In this document: positions 57,693 to 64,000 of the stretch, one piece after another | Layout of the letters: each line of letters begins with the position of its first letter | How positions within the stretch are numbered: the first letter of the stretch is position 1 | Assembly: GCF_016741855.1 (NCBI RefSeq) | Contig: NZ_JAERRH010000004.1 | Coordinates: forward strand, 1-64,000 | Source of the DNA: Streptomyces musisoli | GTDB taxonomy: Bacteria; Actinomycetota; Actinomycetes; Streptomycetales; Streptomycetaceae | Reading direction: 5' to 3' | Length of the DNA: 64,000 bases | Program-made: the position numbers and the translations under genes | Notes under the pieces: generated by a model | The model's input: the letters and a program-made list of their open reading frames with translations, nothing else | What the model was told of the DNA's origin: nothing | The model's database searches: none

Positions 57693-58982
57693 ATGCGCAC
57701 CTACTCGCGGACCCTCTCCCGGAGGGGAGTACTCGGCCTCGGCGCGGGCGCGGCCGCCGCCTCGCTCGCCGGCTGCGGAAGCCTCACGTCCTCGGACGGC
57801 AAGGGGCACGGGAACGGTTCCGGCGGCGGCAGGTCCGGGCGTGACGGCGGGAGCGGTGCGCACCCGGCGCGGCCCATCGGCGACGGCTCCACCTCCTTCA
57901 CCGGCAGGCAGCCGCACCAGCCGGCCAAGCCCGAGCGGCTGGAGCCGGGACAGACCCCGCCGCAGTTCGTGATCTTCTCCTGGGACGGCGCCGGCGAGGT
58001 CGGCAACGGCCTCTTCCCGCGCTTCCTGGACCTGGCCAAGGAGCACGGCGCGAGCATGACCTTCTTCCTCTCGGGGCTGTATCTGCTGCCCGAGTCGAAG
58101 AAGCGGCTCTACGCGCCCCCGAACAACCCGCGCGGCGCCTCCGACATCGGCTACCTCAGTGACCCGCACATCAAGGCCACGCTGAAGAACGTGCGCCGGG
58201 CCTGGCTGGAGGGGCACGAGATCGGCACCCACTTCAACGGGCACTTCTGCGCGGGCACCGGCACGGTCGGCAACTGGACCCCGCAGCAGTGGGGCAGCGA
58301 GATCCAGCAGGCCAAGGCGTTCGTGAAGGAGTGGCGGACCAACTCCGGCTGGACCGATCTGCCGTCGCTGCCGTTCGACTACGACAAGGAGCTGGTCGGC
58401 GGCCGTACGCCGTGTCTGCTCGGCCAGAACAACCTGCTGCCCAAGGCCCGCGAGCTGGGCTGGCGCTACGACGCCTCCTCGCCGGGCGGCCGTCAGGTCT
58501 GGCCGGAGAAGCGCATGGGGATATGGGACCTGCCCCTCCAGCAGATACCTTTCCCCGGACGTTCCTTCGAGGTCCTGTCCATGGACTACAACATGCTCGC
58601 CAACCAGTCGGTCAACTCGACCAAGGCGCCCTCGTACAACTACCCGGGCTGGCGCAAGCAGTCCGCGCAGGCGTACATCCAGGGATTCCAGCGGGCATAC
58701 GAGACAAACCGGGCACCGTTCTTCATCGGCAACCACTTCGAGCAGTGGAACGGCGGCATCTACATGGACGCCGTCGAGGAGGCCTTCAAGCACATCGCGC
58801 GCGAGAAGGAGAAGGGCGCCGACGTACGGCTGGTCTCCTTCCGGCAGTTCGTGGACTGGATGGACGTCCAGAAGCCCGAGGTGCTGGCCAAGCTGCGCAC
58901 GCTCGGCGTCGGACAGCGGCCGGCCGGGGACTGGAAGCAGTTCCTGCGGGACACGAAATCGGCTTCCTCGGACGCGGCCTGA
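57693..58982 (+). CDS. Tat-exported lipoprotein related to polysaccharide deacetylases
   Basis: A 429-residue exported lipoprotein. The signal peptide TLSRRGVLGLGAGAAAASLAGC has a twin-arginine motif (SRRGVLG) and a lipobox (LAGC), so it is folded before export and then lipidated. The mature domain resembles NodB-type carbohydrate deacetylases: the D-containing strand FVIFSWDGAGE stands for motif 1, and GHEIGTHFNGHF for the H-x3-H motif 2. The length and spacing are larger than in NodB, so activity is uncertain. ATG 57693 follows GGGGA. It lies between hemL and the cytochrome c biogenesis genes, and its role there is unknown. Confidence 0.82.
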   Translation: MRTYSRTLSRRGVLGLGAGAAAASLAGCGSLTSSDGKGHGNGSGGGRSGRDGGSGAHPARPIGDGSTSFTGRQPHQPAKPERLEPGQTPPQFVIFSWDGAGEVGNGLFPRFLDLAKEHGASMTFFLSGLYLLPESKKRLYAPPNNPRGASDIGYLSDPHIKATLKNVRRAWLEGHEIGTHFNGHFCAGTGTVGNWTPQQWGSEIQQAKAFVKEWRTNSGWTDLPSLPFDYDKELVGGRTPCLLGQNNLLPKARELGWRYDASSPGGRQVWPEKRMGIWDLPLQQIPFPGRSFEVLSMDYNMLANQSVNSTKAPSYNYPGWRKQSAQAYIQGFQRAYETNRAPFFIGNHFEQWNGGIYMDAVEEAFKHIAREKEKGADVRLVSFRQFVDWMDVQKPEVLAKLRTLGVGQRPAGDWKQFLRDTKSASSDAA

Positions 58983-59101
58983 GCCGGCCGGCGCCGGGAC
59001 GGATGCCGGAAATGTCCCAAGTAAATACGCCCTGAAATGCGGTTTTCCGCCCGGCAGGGGGGTGGGCGAAATCCCCGGAACAGGCATGCGAAACTTTTCA
59101 C

Positions 59102-59692
59102 ATGAGTACCCGTAGCCGCGCCGTCCTGCTCACCGCTGTGGCCGCCACCGCGGCCCTGACCCTGTCCGGGTGCGGCAAGGGCGGCATCTCCGGCGGCGGT
59201 GGCGACACCCACTTCGTCACCGGCGACAACGGCATCGACACCGTCCCGGCCGGCAAGCGCGCCGCGGCCCCGGACCTGTCCGGCAAGACCATCGACGGCA
59301 AGTCCCTCGACGTCGCCGACTACAAGGGCAAGGTCGTCGTCATCAACGTCTGGGGCTCTTGGTGCGGACCGTGCCGGGGCGAGGCCCGGTACTTCGCCGA
59401 GGTCTCCAAGCGGTACGAGGGCAAGGGCGTCCAGTTCGTCGGCATCAACACCCGGGACTCCAGCACCACCCCCGCGGTCGCCTTCGAGAAGGAGCACGGC
59501 GTCGAGTACCCGAGCCTGTACGATCCCACGGGCAAGCTGATGCTCCGCTTCAAGAAGGGCACGCTCAACCCGCAGCTCGTCCCCTCGACACTCGTCATCG
59601 ACCGGCACGGCAAGGTCGCCTCGCGGGCCCTGGAGGCGCTCGACGACAAGGGCCTGCAAGACATGATCAAGCCGGTCCTCGCGGAGAAGTGA
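59102..59692 (+). CDS. resA: ResA/TlpA-like thiol-disulfide oxidoreductase (lipoprotein)
   Basis: A 196-residue thioredoxin-fold lipoprotein. The lipobox LSGC (C24 or so) anchors it on the outer face of the membrane. The redox motif is C88-x-x-C91 in VWGSWCGPCRGE, and the cis-proline region is PSTLVIDRHG near residue 164. In System II cytochrome c biogenesis, ResA/CcsX reduces the heme-binding CxxCH cysteines of apocytochrome c. It is the first gene of a tight cluster with ccdA, resB and ccsB, 1 base before ccdA. Confidence 0.93.
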   Translation: MSTRSRAVLLTAVAATAALTLSGCGKGGISGGGGDTHFVTGDNGIDTVPAGKRAAAPDLSGKTIDGKSLDVADYKGKVVVINVWGSWCGPCRGEARYFAEVSKRYEGKGVQFVGINTRDSSTTPAVAFEKEHGVEYPSLYDPTGKLMLRFKKGTLNPQLVPSTLVIDRHGKVASRALEALDDKGLQDMIKPVLAEK

Positions 59693-59693
59693 C

Positions 59694-60473
59694 GTGAGCG
59701 CACTGCTGACGCTGGCCGCGGAGACGGGGCCGGGACGCAACCAGACCGTCCTGCACGGAGCCCTGCTGGTCGCCCTGCCGATCTCGCTGCTCGCCGGGCT
59801 CGTCTCCTTCTTCTCGCCCTGCGTGCTGCCGCTGGTCCCCGGCTACCTCTCCTATGTGACGGGCGTCGCGGGCACCGACCTGGCCGAGGCCAAACGCGGG
59901 CGGATGATCGCCGGCGCCTCCCTGTTCGTGCTCGGCTTCAGCGCCGTGTTCGTCTCCACCGGCGCGCTGTTCGGCTACTTCGGCTCCAACCTGCTCGAGT
60001 ACCAGGAGACCCTGTCCCGGGTACTCGGCCTGCTCATGATCGCCATGGGCGTGTTCTTCATGGGGCTGATGCCCTGGTTCACCATGCGCGAGTTCCGCTT
60101 CCACAAGCGGCCGACGGGCGGCCTGCTGGGCGCGCCCGTCCTCGGCGCCCTCTTCGGCGTCGGCTGGACGCCCTGCATGGGCCCGACGCTCTCCTCGGTG
60201 AACTTCCTCTCCTTCCAGGAGTCCAGCGCCGCGCGCGGTTCGCTGTTGATGGTCGTCTACTGCCTCGGTCTCGGTGTGCCCTTCGTCATCACCGCGATCG
60301 CCTTCCGCAAGGCCCTCGGTGCCTTCGCCTGGGTCAAGCGTCACTATGTGTGGGTGATGCGCATCGGCGGCTCGATGATGATCGTGACCGGTGTGCTGCT
60401 GCTGACCGGCGCCTGGAGCGGCCTGATCCAGCAGATGCAGACCTGGTCCGACGGCTTCAATGTGGGGATCTGA
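59694..60473 (+). CDS. ccdA: Cytochrome c biogenesis protein CcdA
   Basis: A 259-residue membrane thiol-disulfide transporter with six transmembrane helices. The two active cysteines are in FFSPCVLPLVPGYLS near residue 45 and GWTPCMGPTLSSV near residue 161. It carries electrons from cytoplasmic thioredoxin to ResA outside. The GTG start follows the resA stop by one base, so translation is coupled. Length fits the short CcdA form rather than DsbD. Confidence 0.94.
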   Translation: MSALLTLAAETGPGRNQTVLHGALLVALPISLLAGLVSFFSPCVLPLVPGYLSYVTGVAGTDLAEAKRGRMIAGASLFVLGFSAVFVSTGALFGYFGSNLLEYQETLSRVLGLLMIAMGVFFMGLMPWFTMREFRFHKRPTGGLLGAPVLGALFGVGWTPCMGPTLSSVNFLSFQESSAARGSLLMVVYCLGLGVPFVITAIAFRKALGAFAWVKRHYVWVMRIGGSMMIVTGVLLLTGAWSGLIQQMQTWSDGFNVGI

Positions 60474-60476
60474 CCG

Positions 60477-62198
60477 ATGAGCAAGACCGACACCGACAAC
60501 AGCCGGGAGCAGGAGGACCTGGGAGCGGCCGGTTCCCAGCTGTCCACCGCCCCGCGGGAGGAACCGGCGAACCTGCCGGGCCTCGGTGTCATCGGCTGGA
60601 CACGCTGGTTCTGGCGGCAGCTGACCTCCATGCGGGTCGCCCTGCTGCTGCTCCTGCTGCTCTCGCTCGGCGCGATCCCCGGCTCGCTGATCCCGCAGAC
60701 CGGCGCGGACGCGGGCAAGGTCGAGGACTTCCGCGCCGCCCACACGACGCTGGCGCCGGTCTACGACAAGCTCGGCCTGTTCCACGTGTACAGCTCGGTG
60801 TGGTTCTCGGCGATCTACATCCTGCTGTTCGTCTCCCTCATCGGCTGCATCGTGCCGCGCACCTGGCAGTTCGTCGGCCAGCTGCGCGGCCGTCCGCCGG
60901 CCGCGCCCAAGCGGCTGACCCGGCTGCCCGCGTACACGACCTGGCGTACGGAGGCCGACCCGGAGCAGGTCCGCGAGGCCGCGCTCGCGCTGCTGAAGAA
61001 GCGCCGCTTCCGGGCCCATGCCGCCGGTGACGCCGTCGCCGCCGAGAAGGGCTATCTGCGCGAGCTGGGCAACCTGGCCTTCCACGTCGCCCTGATCGTG
61101 CTGCTGGTCGCCTTCGCCTCCGGCCAGCTGTACAAGTCGGACGGCACCAAGCTGATGGTGGAGGGCGACGGCTTCTCGAACGCGCTGCCGATGTACGACG
61201 ACTTCAAGTCCGGCAGCCTGTTCCAGACCGACGACCTGGTCCCGTTCAGCTTCGACCTGACGGACTTCCGGGGCACCTACGAGGTCAGCGGCCCGAACAA
61301 GGGCACCCCGCGCACCTACGAGGCGAAGATCAAGTACAGCGAGGGCGCCTACGGCAAGGAGAAGGCGACCACCGTCAAGGTCAACGAGCCGCTGAAGATC
61401 GACGACGCCAAGGTCTACCTCGTCAGTCACGGCTACGCGCCCGTCATCACCGTCCGGGACGGCAAGGGCAAGGTCGTGTACCGCGACGCCGTGCCGCTGC
61501 TGCCGCTCGACGGCAACGTCACCTCGCAGGGCGTCGTCAAGGTCATGGACGGCTACCGCGACGCCAAGGGCGCGAAGGACCAGCTCGGCATCAAGGCCTT
61601 CTTCCTGCCGACCTACGGCGGGCCCGGCATGGAGATCGCCTCGGCTTTCCCCGCGCTGCTGAACCCGATGCTGAACCTGGAGCCCTACCACGGCGACCTC
61701 GGCGTCGACTCGGGTCTTCCGCAGAGCGTGTACCAGCTCGACAAGACCCACATGAAGGACTTCAAGGACGCCAAGGGCGCGCAGCTGAGGGTGAACCTCC
61801 AGCCCGGCGAGACCATGAAGCTGCCGGACGGCGCCGGGACCGTGACCTTCGAGAAGAACATCAAGGAATGGGCCGGCTTCGAGATCGTCCAGGAGCGGGG
61901 CAGCGGCTGGGCGCTCGGCGGTGCGGTCACCGCGATCTTCGGGCTCGCCGGGTCCCTGTTCATCCAGCGCCGCCGTGTGTGGGTGCGCGCGGTGCGTGGT
62001 GCCGACGGCGTCACGGTCGTCGAGATGGCCGGGCTCGGCCGCAGCGAATCCGCGAAGGTGCCCGAGGAACTGGGCGTCCTCGCCGGACACCTCTACGACC
62101 GGGCGCCGGGCGCCCCCGACTCCGGTGCCGCCTCCGACGCCGACCCCGCAGAAACCCCCGACCCTCAAGTCGTACCTGCCGAAGGGGCTGAGAAGTGA
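60477..62198 (+). CDS. resB: Cytochrome c biogenesis protein ResB/Ccs1
   Basis: A 573-residue System II component. A hydrophilic leader of about 45 residues is followed by transmembrane helices (VALLLLLLLSLGAIPGSLIPQ, FSAIYILLFVSLIGCIV), then a third near LAFHVALIVLLVAFASGQ. A large extracytoplasmic region follows, and the last helix (AVTAIFGLAGSLFIQ) lies near residue 490. The chain ends with an Asp/Pro/Ala-rich cytoplasmic tail. With CcsB it forms the heme export and attachment complex. ATG lies 3 bases after the ccdA stop; its end overlaps ccsB (GTGA). Confidence 0.93.
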   Translation: MSKTDTDNSREQEDLGAAGSQLSTAPREEPANLPGLGVIGWTRWFWRQLTSMRVALLLLLLLSLGAIPGSLIPQTGADAGKVEDFRAAHTTLAPVYDKLGLFHVYSSVWFSAIYILLFVSLIGCIVPRTWQFVGQLRGRPPAAPKRLTRLPAYTTWRTEADPEQVREAALALLKKRRFRAHAAGDAVAAEKGYLRELGNLAFHVALIVLLVAFASGQLYKSDGTKLMVEGDGFSNALPMYDDFKSGSLFQTDDLVPFSFDLTDFRGTYEVSGPNKGTPRTYEAKIKYSEGAYGKEKATTVKVNEPLKIDDAKVYLVSHGYAPVITVRDGKGKVVYRDAVPLLPLDGNVTSQGVVKVMDGYRDAKGAKDQLGIKAFFLPTYGGPGMEIASAFPALLNPMLNLEPYHGDLGVDSGLPQSVYQLDKTHMKDFKDAKGAQLRVNLQPGETMKLPDGAGTVTFEKNIKEWAGFEIVQERGSGWALGGAVTAIFGLAGSLFIQRRRVWVRAVRGADGVTVVEMAGLGRSESAKVPEELGVLAGHLYDRAPGAPDSGAASDADPAETPDPQVVPAEGAEK

Positions 62199-63307
62199 CT
62201 CTCGCCGCCGCCACCAACGAACATCTCGCGAGCCTCAGCAACACGCTGATCTACTCGTCGATGGCCGTCTACACCCTGGCCTTCTTCGCCTACATCGCCG
62301 AGTGGCTGTTCGGCAGCCGCAGCAAGGTCGCCCGTACGGCCGCCGCGCTCACCGCCGACGCCGCGCGGACGGCGAGCGCGCCCGCCGTCACGGTGAAGCA
62401 GGCGGGGGGCACCACCGTGCTGGAGCGGCCCAAGGTCGTCGTCCGCTCGGCGTCCGGTGCCCGGGACGTGCCGGACGGCCCCGGCGCGCACGGCGGTGAC
62501 GAGCAGGGCGACCTCTACGGGCGGATCGCCGTCTCTCTCACCGTGCTCGCGTTCCTGGTGGAGCTGGGCGGTGTCGTCACCCGCGCGGCCTCCGTGCAGC
62601 GGGCGCCGTGGGGCAACATGTACGAGTTCAACATCACCTTCTCCACGGTCGCCGTCGGCGTGTACCTGGGGCTGCTGGTCCTGCGGAAGAACGTGCGCTG
62701 GCTCGGGCTGTTCCTGATCACGACGGTCCTGCTCGACCTGGGGCTCGCGGTCACCGTCCTCTACACGGCCAGCGACCAGCTGGTGCCGGCCCTGCACTCG
62801 TACTGGCTGTACATCCACGTCTCCACCGCGATCTTCTGCGGCGCGGTGTTCTACGTCGGCGCGGTCGCCACGGTCCTGTACCTGTTCAAGGACTCTTACG
62901 AGAACAAGCTCCAGACCGGCGGCAAGCCCGGCCGGTTCGCGTCCTCGGTGCTGGAGCGGCTGCCCGCCTCCGCCTCCCTGGACAAGTTCGCCTACCGGGT
63001 GAACGCGGCCGTCTTCCCGCTGTGGACGTTCACGATCATCGCGGGCGCGATCTGGGCGGGCGACGCCTGGGGCCGGTACTGGAACTGGGACCCGAAGGAG
63101 ACCTGGTCCTTCATCACCTGGATCGCCTACGCCTGCTACCTGCACGCGCGGGCCACGGCCGGCTGGAAGGGCCGCAAGGCCGCCTACCTGGCGATGATCG
63201 CGTTCGCCTGCTGGCTGTTCAACTACTACGGCGTCAACATCTTCGTGAGCGGCAAGCACTCGTACGCCGATGTCGGCCTGGGCGTGCTCCGGACCGCCGG
63301 GTTCTGA
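62195..63307 (+). CDS. ccsB: Cytochrome c biogenesis protein CcsB/ResC
   Basis: A 370-residue heme-handling membrane protein (CcsA/ResC family). The WWD-type heme domain appears as GRYWNWDPKETWSFITWIAY near residue 293. A conserved histidine is in LHSYWLYIHVSTAIF and another in YYGVNIFVSGKHSYADVG close to the end. There are about eight transmembrane helices. A cytosolic low-complexity stretch lies around residues 45-105. The GTG start overlaps the resB stop. The ResB-CcsB complex passes heme to apocytochrome c outside. A strong hairpin follows. Confidence 0.94.
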   Translation: MTLAAATNEHLASLSNTLIYSSMAVYTLAFFAYIAEWLFGSRSKVARTAAALTADAARTASAPAVTVKQAGGTTVLERPKVVVRSASGARDVPDGPGAHGGDEQGDLYGRIAVSLTVLAFLVELGGVVTRAASVQRAPWGNMYEFNITFSTVAVGVYLGLLVLRKNVRWLGLFLITTVLLDLGLAVTVLYTASDQLVPALHSYWLYIHVSTAIFCGAVFYVGAVATVLYLFKDSYENKLQTGGKPGRFASSVLERLPASASLDKFAYRVNAAVFPLWTFTIIAGAIWAGDAWGRYWNWDPKETWSFITWIAYACYLHARATAGWKGRKAAYLAMIAFACWLFNYYGVNIFVSGKHSYADVGLGVLRTAGF

Positions 63308-63314
63308 TCCCCGT

Positions 63315-63369
63315 ACGGCGAAGGCCGGTTTCCCGTGACCGCGAGTCATGGGGAACCGGCCTTCGCCGT
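63315..63369 (+). terminator. Terminator of the resA-ccdA-resB-ccsB operon
   Basis: ACGGCGAAGGCCGGTTTCCC and GGGGAACCGGCCTTCGCCGT pair over 20 bases with one mismatch, around a 15-base loop, 8 bases after ccsB. Confidence 0.9.
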
Positions 63370-63474
63370 GCCGGCCGGGAGCGGCGTGGACCGGGCCGAC
63401 GGGCCGGGGCCGACGGGCCGGGGGAGCGCCGGCAACCGCGTGCGCATCCCCGGCCCCGGGGGCAGGCTGGTGAC

Positions 63475-64000
63475 ATGAGGGGTTCCATCGCACAGGGCAC
63501 CAGTCAGACCCACGGGAACACGCACATCCTGCACTTCGTGGTGCGGATCCCGCGGCGCATGGAGGACCTCTGGCCGGCGGTGTCCACGCCGGAGGGGCTG
63601 GCGGCCTGGTTCACCGCCGCCGAGGTGCTCGAACCCCGGCTCGGCGGTGCGGTCACCCTGCACGGCCTGGGCGGCGGGGAGGTCACCGCGTGGGATGTGG
63701 ACCGGGTCGCGGAGTACACGGTGGAAGGCGGCGGCCGGATCCGTTTCCACCTGGAGCGGGACAGCGAGGGCGGCACTGCGCTCCGCTTCACGCACGAGTT
63801 CCAGGGCGAGGAGGAGGTGGAGCAGCGCTGGCGGACCCGCTTCGAACGCTTGATCGAAATCACGGAGTCCCCGGAGGGCCTCCCGAAACCCGAGCCCGCG
63901 CCGCCCACCGAGCCCGCGCCGCCCGCGCCGCCCACCGAGCCCGCGCCGTCCGCGCCGTCCGCGCCGCCCGCCGGGCCCGGAGCGTCGTCCGAGCCCGTCG
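63475..64000 (+). CDS. START/AHSA1-like (SRPBCC) protein, 3' end outside the window
   Basis: An ORF that begins at ATG 63475 and is still open at the window edge, 175 codons so far. The first 130 residues resemble activator-of-Hsp90-ATPase-like SRPBCC proteins: ILHFVVRIPRRMEDLWPAVSTPEGLAAWFTAAEVLEPRLGG is the usual opening, and FTHEFQGEEEVEQRWRTRFERLIE the closing helix. After that, the chain becomes a Pro/Ala/Glu-rich tail with repeated EPAPP units that continues to the edge. The fold binds hydrophobic ligands. The function is unknown. Confidence 0.75.
   Translation, partial: MRGSIAQGTSQTHGNTHILHFVVRIPRRMEDLWPAVSTPEGLAAWFTAAEVLEPRLGGAVTLHGLGGGEVTAWDVDRVAEYTVEGGGRIRFHLERDSEGGTALRFTHEFQGEEEVEQRWRTRFERLIEITESPEGLPKPEPAPPTEPAPPAPPTEPAPSAPSAPPAGPGASSEPV

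Noticed and set aside
1..64000. TTA leucine codons that would make genes dependent on the bldA tRNA
   Set aside because: I looked at TTA-like strings in the genes read through, and those found were out of frame or in gaps. I cannot exclude one missed by eye.
1..64000. tRNA genes, rRNA, CRISPR arrays, IS elements or attachment sites
   Set aside because: No cloverleaf-like segments with CCA-proximal T-loops, no spaced identical repeats of CRISPR size, and no transposase or integrase were recognised. The tandem arrays have no unique spacers.

Overview
The window reads as a piece of Streptomyces chromosome, or of a very close relative. Base composition is very GC-rich with strong third-position GC bias, GTG and TTG starts are common, stop/start overlaps of the ATGA and GTGA type are frequent, and several sporulating-actinomycete genes are present: the developmental sigma factor bldN with its anti-sigma gene rsbN, an excisionase-like BdtA-type regulator, the redox sensor Rex driving hemACD, and lipoproteins of the DUF4232 and DUF3558 families. 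I saw no tRNA, rRNA, IS element, prophage or CRISPR array, and no TTA leucine codon in the genes I read through.

Region 1 (about 1-34 kb) is a conserved core block. It runs HAD hydrolase, VC0807-type membrane protein, MFS transporter, AcuC-like deacetylase, a conserved protein of unknown role, the BdtA-like regulator, the tiny ribosomal protein bS22, an atypical SDR and a lysophospholipid acyltransferase. Next come rsbN and bldN, a SerB-like HAD protein, a glutaredoxin-like protein and the operon rex-hemA-hemC-hemD followed by hemB, which carries heme synthesis from glutamyl-tRNA to uroporphyrinogen III and siroheme precursors. Then follow a divergent DUF4232 lipoprotein / membrane-anchored HTH protein pair, an aminotransferase, a DUF4253 protein, a VOC/WYL pair, the divergent argS and class I lysS genes, a DUF2637 membrane protein, two DUF3558 lipoproteins and rtcB.

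Region 2 (about 34-54.5 kb) looks accessory. It is dominated by divergent regulator/target pairs: TetR/NmrA-like, HxlR/quinone oxidoreductase, CGNR/metallo-hydrolase, MmyB-type HTH/DHA2 exporter, LysR/EamA plus NmrA-like, and MerR/SDR. Most pairs have an inverted repeat in the shared promoter region. The region also holds a flavin monooxygenase with its FMN reductase, an OmpR-type two-component system, and an MprF-like protein that shares a 17-bp operator-like sequence with a nearby small membrane protein.

Region 3 (about 54.5-64 kb) is a second core block: hemL (5-aminolevulinate formation), a histidine phosphatase, a Tat-exported lipoprotein related to polysaccharide deacetylases, and the System II cytochrome c biogenesis genes resA-ccdA-resB-ccsB. 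It ends in an open START-like gene that leaves the window. Together with region 1 this supplies the first steps of heme synthesis and the machinery that attaches heme to cytochrome c.

The most unusual non-coding signals are short tandem arrays placed just after stop codons; some of them echo the end of the preceding gene. There is also a small palindromic repeat inserted in frame inside hemC, a long inverted repeat near 24 kb, and a sigma-BldN-type promoter in front of rsbN.
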